Origin: Pseudomonadota bacterium
GTDB lineage: Bacteria; Pseudomonadota; Gammaproteobacteria; Burkholderiales; SG8-39
Length of the DNA: 46,419 nucleotides
NCBI GenBank assembly: GCA_018241645.1
Contig: JAFEDL010000134.1
Coordinates: 1 to 46,419 of the forward strand
Direction of reading: 5' to 3'
A program made the translations under genes and the position numbers. The notes beneath the pieces are model-generated. The model made no database searches. It saw only the letters and a program-made list of their open reading frames with translations, and was not told the DNA's origin. The stretch's first letter is position 1, and each line of letters begins with the position of its first letter. Shown here one piece after another: positions 25,419-32,914 of the stretch.

Positions 25419-26024
25419 TTATGGTCTTGCGCTGTCGAGGATTTGAACGATCTCGTCAATGGAAACCGGTGCCAACCCCCAGGCATCGAGGCCGACATGG
25501 ATGCTGCGCGGTCCGCTGCGCCGGCCGGTGCTGTGGGTGTGGCCGTGCAGCAGCCATGCCCCGCAGTCGGGCAGCCGCCACTGATCAAAACGTCGACCTA
25601 CTCGCCCCTCCCCCGAATCGGTGCCGTCGAGGTAGGGGAAGTGCGATAGCAGCAACTGGTGACCGGCGAGTTTGCGTCGAGCCGACTGCTGCACCGAAGC
25701 GAACACCTCCAGATATGCGGGCAGCGCTTTATGAGCATCCTCGTGCATCGGGTGCACGCTGTCGTGATTGCCGGCGATCAGGTGCTTGGTCCCCGGCCGG
25801 TCGGCAAGCCAGGCCAAGGCGCGCTGCTGGCTGCCCCGGCCTCCACCGGAGATGTCACCGAGCAACCACACCACATCGGTGTCGGCGACCTGGGCGTCCC
25901 AATGCCGGGCCAGCTCGACGTCATGGCCGGCGGGATCATCGTCAAAGCCCCGCAGACCGGCTACGAGGCGGTGCCCGATATGTAGGTCAGCGGTGAACCA
26001 AACCTGCGTCCGTGCCATCGCCAT
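25419..26024 (-). CDS. Calcineurin-like metallophosphoesterase
   Basis: A 201-residue enzyme with the complete metal-binding signature: DLHIGH (residues 12-17), WLLGDISGG, AGNHD, LLSHFPYL and LLHGHTHS. Compact members of this family are common on phages and plasmids (MJ0936-like or UDP-sugar/nucleotide phosphodiesterases). Substrate cannot be inferred. ATG at 26024 or 26018. Confidence 0.85.
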   Translation of the reverse strand: MAMARTQVWFTADLHIGHRLVAGLRGFDDDPAGHDVELARHWDAQVADTDVVWLLGDISGGGRGSQQRALAWLADRPGTKHLIAGNHDSVHPMHEDAHKALPAYLEVFASVQQSARRKLAGHQLLLSHFPYLDGTDSGEGRVGRRFDQWRLPDCGAWLLHGHTHSTGRRSGPRSIHVGLDAWGLAPVSIDEIVQILDSARP

Positions 26025-26042
26025 CGCGTATCACCGTGGCCA

Positions 26043-26225
26043 TTACGCGGCCACCAGGATCGCGCCGGCGATCAGCAGTCCTGCCGCCACGATCGCCACG
26101 GCGATGATGAGGGCGGCTTTGATCTCGGAAGCACTGCGAGTCTCGGCGGCTCTGACCGCGTCCAGACCCCAGGCGATCGACGCCATATCGGGCGCAGCCG
26201 CCGTCCACGGCAACGGATCCTCCAC
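26043..26225 (-). CDS. Small membrane protein (60 aa)
   Basis: GTG at 26225 is preceded by GGGGAG. The N-terminal half is polar; residues 36-60 form one hydrophobic helix (AALIIAVAIVAAGLLIAGAILV). A longer frame from 26288 is possible but lacks a ribosome site. Function unknown; ends 18 bp before the phosphoesterase gene, so likely co-transcribed with it. Confidence 0.5.
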   Translation of the reverse strand: MEDPLPWTAAAPDMASIAWGLDAVRAAETRSASEIKAALIIAVAIVAAGLLIAGAILVAA

Positions 26226-26507
26226 CGGATCTCCCCTTCGGCACACTGAGTCTTTGGCGGGCCTCAGCTTATCGCCCACACAAGCCACCTTCTGTTTCGT
26301 GATGTCCAGAGTTGGCAGCTGCCTTGACCCGCGCCTCAGAGAAGCCGCGTACGACGATTCGGTCTGGCAGCAGCCCCACCTCTCTGATGCCGAGGCTTGT
26401 CGGCTCGACCTGGGACAATGGTCGCTGCACGGCCCGCGACTGCTTCGCCTGGAAAAACTTTTTTCAGATTTCAGGGGTAGGCGGTACGCGCGGACTTAAG
26501 AGGAAGC

Positions 26508-26538
26508 GACAACCGTAGGGATCGGTTGTCTCTTTCTC
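26508..26538 (+). terminator. Leader hairpin before sigma-like gene
   Basis: GACAACCG (26508-26515), loop TAGGGAT, CGGTTGTC (26523-26530), followed by TCTTTCTC. It sits 20 bp before the ATG of the sigma-like gene, so it may be an attenuator or terminate upstream transcription. Bases 26226-26507 show no convincing gene. Confidence 0.7.
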
Positions 26539-26557
26539 GCCTCCTGGAGATGTAGCC

Positions 26558-27379
26558 ATGGATCGACCGGCACGCCGCCCCGGCCCGCCCGTTGATGCCG
26601 CGCGCTTACAACCGGACAACCAGGACGACATCCAGGGCATTGATGAAGGCTTGGTCGGTGCCTGGCTCGACGACCCTGATCTGGCCGCCGAACTTGCCGA
26701 CGAACTGGAACGACTCCGGCGTCTTCAAGCCGATGAGGAGCTGTTGCTGGCGCTGCAGTTGGAGCAGTTCACCGGCCGGCTGTGGGAGCGGTTCTCCCGC
26801 GAGCTGACCCGCTACGGCCTCGGTGTGCTGCGCGCCTGGATCCGCCACGGCACCATCTACGGCAAGGCCAAGGCGCTGACCGGCTACGGCCTGGGCCGCA
26901 TCGAGGGCTGGCCTGAGAATGAGGCCATCGACGACATCGCCAAAGACACCGTGGTCGCCGCGCTGATCTACTTCCGCGACAAGGTGCTCATGACCCACCG
27001 CTGGCAGTCCTCGGGTGGGGCGTCGCTGGGCACGTTCTTCATCGGCCAGTGCCTCTATCAGTTCGCCAACATCTACCGCAGCGCACTGCGGACCGAACTC
27101 GAACGAATTGAGCAGGCCACCACGCCGATGGCCGAGCTGCCCGAGGACCGGTTCGACATCATCAAGGGCATCGAGGAGACCATCGTCGCCAACGACACGG
27201 TGGCCGAGGCGATGGCGCTGCTGAGCACCGACCGGGCGCGCCGAGCGCTGTTCCTGCAGGAGCACGGCTTCACCCAGCGCGAGATCGCCGACGAGCTGGG
27301 CCTGCGCGACGCCAAGAGCGTGGAAAACCTCATCGGCTATCAACTCCGCCAAATCCGAAACCGAAAGAGGACGTCGTGA
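26558..27379 (+). CDS. Sigma-factor-like protein with C-terminal region-4 HTH
   Basis: A 273-residue protein. Residues 40-200 are alpha-helical and could correspond to sigma region 2 (LWERFSRELTRYGLGVLRAWI; DIAKDTVVAALIYFRDKVL). Residues 225-270 (ARRALFLQEHGFTQREIADELGLRDAKSVENLIGYQLRQIRNR) form a clear sigma-70 region 4 HTH. Proteins of this type are found on actinobacterial mobile elements. The start follows GGAG. It may direct transcription of the following plus-strand accessory genes, whose promoters are not clearly housekeeping-type. Confidence 0.7.
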   Translation: MDRPARRPGPPVDAARLQPDNQDDIQGIDEGLVGAWLDDPDLAAELADELERLRRLQADEELLLALQLEQFTGRLWERFSRELTRYGLGVLRAWIRHGTIYGKAKALTGYGLGRIEGWPENEAIDDIAKDTVVAALIYFRDKVLMTHRWQSSGGASLGTFFIGQCLYQFANIYRSALRTELERIEQATTPMAELPEDRFDIIKGIEETIVANDTVAEAMALLSTDRARRALFLQEHGFTQREIADELGLRDAKSVENLIGYQLRQIRNRKRTS

Positions 27380-27819
27380 CCACCACCATCAAGCACCTCA
27401 CCGCACTCATCAACGCCAGCTCGTTGGGCACCCGCACCGGGCGAGTAGCCCGCAGGTCGGTGACCGCCGCCGAAGGCGACGCACTAGCCCGCCGCGCCGC
27501 CGAGGACGGCCACAGGCAAGACGACTCGGAGGAATTCAGGGATCGAGCCGACGAGCGCACTTATAGACCGGTATCCGGCTCAACACCGGGCCGGACAACA
27601 CGAAAGGACAAAACAATGGCCAAGGGACATCACCGCAGCGCGACCACCGGTCGCTACGTCAAGGCGTCCACCGCGGCGCGCAACCCCAAGACCACGGTCA
27701 CCGAACGGGGCGCCAACCGCAGCAGTGGGACCCATCACCGCAGTGCCATCACCGGCAAGTTCGTGAAGGGCTCCACCGCTGCGCGGCACCCCAACACCAC
27801 GGTCACCGAACGCGGTTGA
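27376..27819 (+). CDS. Small duplicated HHRSAxTG-repeat protein, possible internal start at 27616
   Basis: The frame starts with GTG overlapping the sigma-like stop (GTGA). Its C-terminal part (from the ATG at 27616, 67 aa) carries two copies of the unit HHRSA-x-TG-x-x-VK-x-STAAR-x-P-x-TTVTERG. A ribosome site (GAAAGGA) precedes 27616, and a -10-like TATAGA (27562-27567) plus a 6-bp hairpin (574-595) lie before it, so the 67-residue protein may be the real product and the upstream part a separate or non-coding leader. I recall such short repeat proteins in mycobacterial plasmids but know no function. Confidence 0.6.
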   Translation: MTTTIKHLTALINASSLGTRTGRVARRSVTAAEGDALARRAAEDGHRQDDSEEFRDRADERTYRPVSGSTPGRTTRKDKTMAKGHHRSATTGRYVKASTAARNPKTTVTERGANRSSGTHHRSAITGKFVKGSTAARHPNTTVTERG

Positions 27820-27839
27820 GCATCAACCGGACTCGACGG

Positions 27840-27876
27840 GTGTCCCCTCGGCTCGACAGTCGGGCCGAGGGGACAC
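27840..27876 (+). terminator. 13-bp perfect hairpin
   Basis: GTGTCCCCTCGGC and GCCGAGGGGACAC enclose an 11-base loop between two genes. There is no T-run, so it may be an mRNA-processing or attenuating structure rather than a classical terminator. Confidence 0.65.
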
Positions 27877-27905
27877 CAGAGCGACCACTTCTGAAAGGCA
27901 ATCCG

Positions 27906-28139
27906 ATGATCCGTACCACCGTTGAAGCCCTCGGCGGCGCGCAAGCCGTCCCCAGTGAGCTGATCCCGGCCCACGAACTGCACCAACACCTGATCAATCA
28001 GGTGACCACCAGCGGCGGCAACGTCGTCCTGGCCGGCACCGCCGGCAAGCCCGCCGCCGTCGTCATGTCCCTCGCACGCTATGAGCAGTTGCTCGACGAG
28101 CTAAATACGTTGCGCCGCAACAACTCCAACACCGCCTGA
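27906..28139 (+). CDS. Phd/YefM-like antitoxin candidate
   Basis: A 77-residue protein. Residues 18-65 (SELIPAHELHQHLINQVTTSGGNVVLAGTAGKPAAVVMSLARYEQLLDEL) match the Phd/YefM layout: a helix, the strand with VVL...GKPAAVVMSL, then the YEQLLDEL helix. GAAAGG precedes the ATG. The following gene could be a partner, although it does not look like a RelE/ParE or Doc toxin. Could also be an orphan. Confidence 0.6.
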   Translation: MIRTTVEALGGAQAVPSELIPAHELHQHLINQVTTSGGNVVLAGTAGKPAAVVMSLARYEQLLDELNTLRRNNSNTA

Positions 28140-28161
28140 TGACGAGCGGGGGCAATCGCGC

Positions 28162-28437
28162 GTGCTGACCGATGACGACGTACAAGCTCTCAACCGACGC
28201 GCGCGCGAGGTGGGACGCGACATTGGTTGGGATCTGCAGTTCGTCGTCGCCCCCAACGCGGAGTACGTCGGCCTAGCGGCCGGCGGAGGCGCTGATCAAG
28301 CTGAGCAGATCATCGTCCTTGGACCTAGCCGCATCACCGATCTGGCCGTGCACGAGATAGATCTCGCACTCGATGCTCTCCAGCGCGGCGATCGGCAGAT
28401 AATCCTGGACGAAGACGGCGACCCCCGCCTGATCTAG
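28162..28437 (+). CDS. Unknown 91-aa protein paired with Phd-like gene
   Basis: GTG start 22 bases after the antitoxin-like gene. It contains a helical N-terminus (DDDVQALNRRAREVGRDI) and a beta-rich middle, and ends acidic (ILDEDGDPRLI). No toxin motif recognised. An 18-base block inside it recurs at 31310-31327. Confidence 0.55.
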   Translation: MLTDDDVQALNRRAREVGRDIGWDLQFVVAPNAEYVGLAAGGGADQAEQIIVLGPSRITDLAVHEIDLALDALQRGDRQIILDEDGDPRLI

Positions 28438-28799
28438 ATGCGACTCGGTGCGACACGCCCAGGTTACTTGCTTCCATTCGGGCGCATCTACCTGCGAGTA
28501 CAGTCAAACAGGTGCCGTTAGTGCGCCCAAACTCTGGTTAGCGAGCCGACACGCCAAGCAGTGAGACATTCACTCCCCCTTACCTACCTCGATAGGTAAA
28601 CTTGCCGCACAGATGCTGTAGCACGACTGTGCCCACATCCAGTCGCTACCGCGAAAGTTTCTCTCCCGCCCCTGCTCGCGGTTCACCGATCAACTGCGCA
28701 CGCAGCCAGTTCTGCAAGTTGTCTAGTCATCCAAATATACTGTTGGACTGATCTTTTCGTGGTTTTTAACCATGAGAGGGCGCGCTATTTGCGCGTCGA
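28438..28799 (+). other. Gene-free leader region with promoter and operator-like repeats
   Basis: TTACCTA-CCTCGA-TAGGTAA (28580-28599) is a perfect 7-bp inverted repeat. TATACT at 28736-28741 is a good -10. A transcript from there would contain TGGTT-TTT-AACCA and CGCG-CTATTTG-CGCG stems before the terminator at 28800, i.e. a structured RNA of roughly 75 bases. No coding frame is convincing here. Confidence 0.5.
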
Positions 28800-28847
28800 A
28801 GCCGGGTCTTCCCGGCTTTTTTTGTGCCCGGCCCCACGGTCGGGCAC
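28800..28847 (+). terminator. Strong terminator followed by second hairpin
   Basis: AGCCGGG-TCTT-CCCGGCT with seven T (28817-28823) is a textbook terminator. Directly after it GTGCCCG (28824-28830) and CGGGCAC (28841-28847) form a second stem. Both precede the small membrane-protein gene, suggesting attenuation or isolation from upstream transcription. Confidence 0.88.
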
Positions 28848-28879
28848 TTTCTGTTGGTACACCTCGCAAGGAGGTCAAT

Positions 28880-29053
28880 GTGGTCGTCTCGGACGCGTGG
28901 AATCTGGTCTGGATTCTGCTTGTACTGGTGATGGTCAACCGGGCGGTGTTTTGCCGGCGCGATGAGCCGATGGAACGCATTATCGCCTTCCTGAAGGGGC
29001 TAGCCGAGATAGTCGGCGCTGTCGCGGTCGCGCTTCGCGAGTGGCGGCGGTAG
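28880..29053 (+). CDS. Small membrane protein (57 aa)
   Basis: GTG start with an excellent ribosome site (AAGGAGG, 5 bases away). Residues 5-20 are hydrophobic (AWNLVWILLVLVMVN), then CRRDEP, then an amphipathic C-terminal helix (IIAFLKGLAEIVGAVAVALREWRR). Flanked by terminators on both sides, so it is its own transcription unit. The small size, membrane helix and structured leader recall regulated small toxins or holin-like peptides; function unknown. Confidence 0.6.
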   Translation: MVVSDAWNLVWILLVLVMVNRAVFCRRDEPMERIIAFLKGLAEIVGAVAVALREWRR

Positions 29054-29169
29054 TCCTCTTCTGATGAGCACTGTTCCGCCGGGAGAACCCAGCTGATGCC
29101 GCCGTAACCCGTCTGCGCACCGGACGGCCACTGTCAGCGGCCCCGCACGCGCATACCACGCTGGCTCTT

Positions 29170-29213
29170 GCCTCGCAGTCGTCGAATCTCGATTTCGACG
29201 CGCGAGGCTTTTT
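29170..29213 (+). terminator. Two-part stem terminator
   Basis: GCCTCGC/GCGAGGC (29170-29176, 29202-29208) and, within it, CGTCGAA/TTCGACG (29180-29186, 29194-29200), followed by five T. It ends the small membrane-protein transcript. Confidence 0.85.
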
Positions 29214-29500
29214 CATGCCTAGATACGGCCAGGCCGACCGCATCTGGGGTCGCGAGATCTGCCACGCGGCGCTGTTTTGCGGAAGGACCGGCGTGGCGGA
29301 GGGAGAGACGCTGGATCGGGATATGCCGCGAGCGCGGGTGATCTGGGCACCGATGCCCGGCCCAGCACTGCCTCACAGGGCAGGTGTAATCCCTTGAAAA
29401 AGAAAAGGCCCCCCGAAGCCATATGGCCGCGGAGGGTACCTTCAGTTTTCGCAAGGTCCAAGCCCTCGCCTCTACATCTAGACTAGCAAGGAGACGCTCC
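29214..29500 (+). ncRNA. Structured non-coding region upstream of the Abi gene (candidate associated RNA)
   Basis: No convincing coding frame. Hairpins include CTGCC-TCACAG-GGCAG near 29369-29384 and a nested stem at 29405-29442 (AAGG/CCTT, CCCCCCG/CGGAGGG with one mismatch, GCCATATGGC at the tip). Its minus strand is followed by TTTTCTTTTT, so it could also terminate antisense transcription. Abi_2/AbiF-type genes have been reported with a structured RNA encoded just upstream; I recall the association but not the consensus, so this is tentative. Confidence 0.35.
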
Positions 29501-30268
29501 GTGCTTCAAGGTCCGAAGCTCACGGCCGTCACCGATCACATCACCGGCGCCCGATTGACGCCGTACCTACTCGTCACCGGCTCTGACCTGAGCGCTGCGC
29601 TCCGTCTCTACCGCTGGAACATCGAACTGGCCGGAGCAATGTATGAAGCGCTTGGCATAGCCGAAATATTCCTGCGCAATGCCATCGATACGCAGCTGAG
29701 AAGTTGGAACGCCGCGCAACCAACTCACCCGACTCGTGGGATCACCTACAACCATGAATGGGTCAAAACGCCGGCCACACCGCTGTGGGGGGTGCTCAAT
29801 CCGCGTAGGCGCGGAGCTCCCGGAAATCATTCAACCTATGACGACGCATTGCGCCGCGCGGAGAAAGACCGGGATGCGCGCGCGCCAGGACACCGCCGCC
29901 ACGGTCATGCAGTCGATCACGATGATGTCGTTGCGCACCTGACGTTTGGTACGTGGAACGTGCTGCTGCCCCGTAAGGACCCCTCCACCACTCCCTCTGG
30001 GTTGAAACCGGCTCCCCAGGCCCGATTGTGGAATGAGGCGCTGCACCAAGCTTTTCCGCATCACTCCGACCCGGCGGTGGTCAAGTTCTGGGTCGAGCGG
30101 TTGCACAGCATCCGCAATCGGGTCGCGCACATGGAACCCCTGCTCGACATCGACGCCATGGGATATCACCGGACGGTGGCACGACTACTCAAAGCTATCG
30201 ACCCCGCCCTGACTGACTGGTACACGGCCAACAGCCGGGTACCAGAGGTGTGGCGGCGGCGACCCTAG
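29501..30268 (+). CDS. Abi_2/AbiF-like HEPN abortive-infection protein
   Basis: A 255-residue protein starting with GTG at 29501, preceded by AAGGAGA. It shows the family pattern: an early helix (LSAALRLYRWNIELAGAMYEALGIAEIFLRNAID), the central VVAHLTFGTWNVLL (residues 143-156), and the HEPN active-site motif R205-N-R-V-A-H210 in LHSIRNRVAHMEPLL. HEPN Abi proteins are RNases that stop phage growth by cleaving host RNA. It follows a structured intergenic stretch and stands alone, downstream of two terminators. Confidence 0.8.
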   Translation: MLQGPKLTAVTDHITGARLTPYLLVTGSDLSAALRLYRWNIELAGAMYEALGIAEIFLRNAIDTQLRSWNAAQPTHPTRGITYNHEWVKTPATPLWGVLNPRRRGAPGNHSTYDDALRRAEKDRDARAPGHRRHGHAVDHDDVVAHLTFGTWNVLLPRKDPSTTPSGLKPAPQARLWNEALHQAFPHHSDPAVVKFWVERLHSIRNRVAHMEPLLDIDAMGYHRTVARLLKAIDPALTDWYTANSRVPEVWRRRP

Positions 30269-30339
30269 TTGAGGACGATGGAGCGATCGATCTCGTTTCG
30301 ATAGAAGAAGCGCTCACGGCGAATTGCCGCCTGGATCTG

Positions 30340-31203
30340 TCACATCGGGGCCGTGGCCGGGTTGCGGGACGGGGCCCGACCGGGCAGCGGCGGAACGTAG
30401 AGCGGGTGCAGGGTCAACAGTTGTCGGCGAAATCGGCGATGTCCGGACCCTGATTGATTCTGGACGTCGATGTGCTCGGTCTCAACTTCGATGATGCCTG
30501 CGTCGCGAAGGTCCCGGATTCCGGCTAACCGGGTGTCTTCGGAGAGTCCATGCCGTTCGCTGAACCCTTTGGGGGAAAACCACACCGGAGGAGCTGTCGG
30601 TGTGCGGATGCCCTCTCCTGGCGGGTGTTCGATCCCCGTCGGGCGGTGGTGATAGGACAGCACGATCAAGTACATCGCCAGGCCTGGGCCGCTGAGCCTG
30701 GCGATCGCTCCGGTAGTCCAGAGTTCTTGTGGCACACGAAAATACGATCCGCTTTTACCGTCAGGACGTAGATACGGCTTACCCGGCTGAGCATGGTCAT
30801 CGAGCAGAGTGACCACGTTGGCCATACCCGGCTCACCGGGTTCGATTGCGATGAAGCCCCGCCGCGCGAGCTCCTGAAAGTTGGCCGCGATGGTGCGAGG
30901 CCCTTTGACCGGATCGTTCATACCAATCAGCTCGGCCCACCAGCTCGCAGGTCGCTGCGACGAGTAGGGCGGCATCGAGTTGACCCACCACAGGCTCAGT
31001 AGCAGTGCCAGCCGGGTGCGGCCGCCACGTCCGCCGCCCGCACCGCCGCGGGCAGCTCGCATCACGGCTTCGAGCCCCGTTGGACTCTCACCCTGGCGGG
31101 TCACGAAGGCCCGTCGCACCGGCGCGCCGCGGTGGGCAGTAGTTCCCGCGAATGTTTGCGCAGTGCGGCGTGACGGCATCTGACGTTGGGGCTGCTCGGG
31201 CAC
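30340..31203 (-). CDS. Winged-helix DNA-binding protein, Rep-like layout
   Basis: A 287-residue protein with GTG at 31203 behind AGGTGA. After a basic N-terminus, residues 95-120 (GPRTIAANFQELARRGFIAIEPGEPG) form a first winged helix; 140-175 (YFRVPQELWTTGAIARLSGPGLAMYLIVLSYHH) and 200-235 (FSPKGFSERHGLSEDTRLAGIRDLRDAGIIEVE) form a second. Two winged helices in tandem are typical of plasmid replication initiators, but many actinobacterial regulators share this. It may be a second initiator or a transcription factor. Confidence 0.6.
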   Translation of the reverse strand: MPEQPQRQMPSRRTAQTFAGTTAHRGAPVRRAFVTRQGESPTGLEAVMRAARGGAGGGRGGRTRLALLLSLWWVNSMPPYSSQRPASWWAELIGMNDPVKGPRTIAANFQELARRGFIAIEPGEPGMANVVTLLDDHAQPGKPYLRPDGKSGSYFRVPQELWTTGAIARLSGPGLAMYLIVLSYHHRPTGIEHPPGEGIRTPTAPPVWFSPKGFSERHGLSEDTRLAGIRDLRDAGIIEVETEHIDVQNQSGSGHRRFRRQLLTLHPLYVPPLPGRAPSRNPATAPM

Positions 31204-31486
31204 TGGCTTTCACCTGCTACTTCTTGAATGAAGACCTGCCACACTTGGTCAAGTAATTACATAGTACCGGGCGCTAGCGCAGGGGTATACCGGGTGCAAA
31301 CGACATATGGTCCTTGGACCTAGCCGCGGCAGTGAGGTAGCGTAGCGGCACACCTGGTCCACAGAACTGTTTAGCTCGCACTTGGCTTCCTTTTCGGTGG
31401 GCACGCTCGCGCTGGATGTCGCTGCCGCCCCAGGTTTGGGTGTCGGGAGAAGGACGGCATTGGCCCTGCGCAAAGAGGGTGCGGCA
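31204..31486 (+). promoter_or_regulatory. Divergent control region with palindromes
   Basis: Between divergent genes, with no coding frame. Contains CTTC-TTGAAT-GAAG, the 10-bp palindrome GCGCTAGCGC (31271-31280), a -10-like TATACC at 31286-31291, and GGTCC-TT-GGACC (31309-31320). These could control the plus-strand gene at 31546 and the winged-helix gene. Confidence 0.45.
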
Positions 31487-31512
31487 CCCCCGGGGCTCCT
31501 CCCCGGGGGTTT
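31477..31512 (+). terminator. Terminator with overlapping alternative stem
   Basis: CCCCCGGGG-CTCCT-CCCCGGGGG then TTT (31487-31512). A competing stem GGGTG-CGG-CACCC (31477-31489) uses the first C residues, so the two are mutually exclusive, as in attenuators. It precedes the gene at 31546 by 34 bases. Confidence 0.7.
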
Positions 31513-31545
31513 GTCGTCTCTGAGTCACGCCGAAGGGGATCGCGC

Positions 31546-32025
31546 ATGAGCATCACTCCTACCCCGCCACTGCAGCCCGACTACGGTCCCAGCAGCCCCG
31601 ACCAGGTGATCGCGCATGTCGACTCCGATGGACGGATGGCTATCACGCTGACCGAGGGCACCTGCCTGCAGGTGCCAGACCTGGACGAGTGGCAGCTTCT
31701 GGGCCGCGTACAGATGCGCAGCGACATGCCTAGTGAGCTCAAGATCAACGTGGTTGCGTACCACCGCCACACCGGACGATTAGCACGTTTTTACATGATC
31801 CGGCCGAAACACCCCGATGGGCTTGATCCGCTGGATTACAGCTCCGACCCCGATGATCTGCCTGGTTATGCAACCTGGAAGCAGCAGTGGGACCAGGCGA
31901 ATGCCGCGGGGCGGTACGAGAGCGATAAGCCGCTGTGGGACCTGGTATCCCGGCTGCCCGAGATCACTGACGTGTTTATCGGCACTGTTAAGGATCTGCA
32001 CAACAGCAACGAGGGGAAGGCGTGA
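31546..32025 (+). CDS. Unknown 159-aa acidic protein
   Basis: ATG with GAAGGGG 8 bases upstream. Residues 1-90 are beta-rich (VIAHVDSDGRMAITLTEGT; ELKINVVAYHRHTGRLARFYMI); residues 95-159 are acidic and helical with several Trp. No family recognised. It follows a terminator/attenuator leader like others in this region. Bases 32026-32276 downstream show nothing I can support. Confidence 0.6.
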   Translation: MSITPTPPLQPDYGPSSPDQVIAHVDSDGRMAITLTEGTCLQVPDLDEWQLLGRVQMRSDMPSELKINVVAYHRHTGRLARFYMIRPKHPDGLDPLDYSSDPDDLPGYATWKQQWDQANAAGRYESDKPLWDLVSRLPEITDVFIGTVKDLHNSNEGKA

Positions 32026-32276
32026 CCCCCAAGGGGACGCGAGTTTGGGCGATGCGTGGAGTCAACTGAGACATCTCACCAGGGCGGCTACAGGACGCCA
32101 TAACGCCGGCGTACCCGGCACCTACCTGCGTGGCGGTGATCGTGCCTCGCAGGTAAGCGAGCTGATCTGCCGAGTGGCGGCGGTGCTGCTCGCCCCCTCC
32201 AAGCTCGGTGCTGCGCCGAGCCGACCGGACGGTCTTCATCCTCCGGTTGGCCTGGGACGGGTCGGCCATCGGGCGG

Positions 32277-32456
32277 TTAGGAGTCGGCGAGCTTGGCGAC
32301 GCGGGGATCGACAGGACGGCCGGTCTTTTTGCTCGCGGTGACCGCGGCCCGGGCCGCAGCCTTGCGCACGGACAGGCTATAGGTCTTGCCTGCCGGTGGG
32401 GTTTTCGTCGTCTTGGTCCCCTGAGGGTTCTTCGAGGGCCACTGCTGCTTCGCCAT
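32277..32456 (-). CDS. Small basic protein (59 aa)
   Basis: ATG at 32456 is behind GGAGGGTGACG. Lys/Ala-rich (KTPPAGKTYSLSVRKAAARAAVTASKKTGRPVDPRVAKLADS), possibly nucleic-acid binding. Overlaps the 3' end of the upstream gene by about 80 bases in another frame. A longer start at 32495 is less likely. Confidence 0.5.
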   Translation of the reverse strand: MAKQQWPSKNPQGTKTTKTPPAGKTYSLSVRKAAARAAVTASKKTGRPVDPRVAKLADS

Positions 32457-32811
32457 CGTCACCCTCCTCTGCGGCGCTGCGGGCGATGAGTTCACCCACT
32501 ACTTGAACGATATCCGAATCGTCCTTGGTTGCGAGCGGCGAAGCAACCAGCACATTGATCAGTTCCCATCCCAGTTCTTGCTCAGCCGGGTCGTCACTGA
32601 AGACACGTTCATAGGCCCACGCCAGGCGCCGCCACCACTCACTACGCCGATCGGCGGTGTTCTTCTGCCGCCAGGTGATCAGCACACCGGCGATGGCGAT
32701 CAGACCGACGATCAACGTCACCCACGCTTGTGCTGGCATGTCGAGCACGCTAGCCACCCACGGTGCACAGGCCTCGCCTCCGACGCGTTCTGCGGGCGTA
32801 TTTCCGTCCAT
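32377..32811 (-). CDS. Membrane-anchored hypothetical protein
   Basis: Up to 144 residues. One hydrophobic helix (WVTLIVGLIAIAGVLITW) is followed by a basic turn (RQKNTADRRSEWWRRLAWAYERVFSDDP) and a helical acidic domain. This arrangement (N-terminal helix, then RRSEWWRR) is frequent in actinobacterial proteins of unknown role. Start is ATG at 32811 or 32739; neither has a good ribosome site. Confidence 0.6.
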   Translation of the reverse strand: MDGNTPAERVGGEACAPWVASVLDMPAQAWVTLIVGLIAIAGVLITWRQKNTADRRSEWWRRLAWAYERVFSDDPAEQELGWELINVLVASPLATKDDSDIVQVVGELIARSAAEEGDDGEAAVALEEPSGDQDDENPTGRQDL

Positions 32812-32914
32812 GCCTCAAACCGTAGAAAACGACCATGCAGAACAGCGTCGCCCGAAGCGGATCTATTGCCGATCTCGTGTCACGTCCTTCGGCAGGTGTT
32901 CGGTGCGATGCTGG

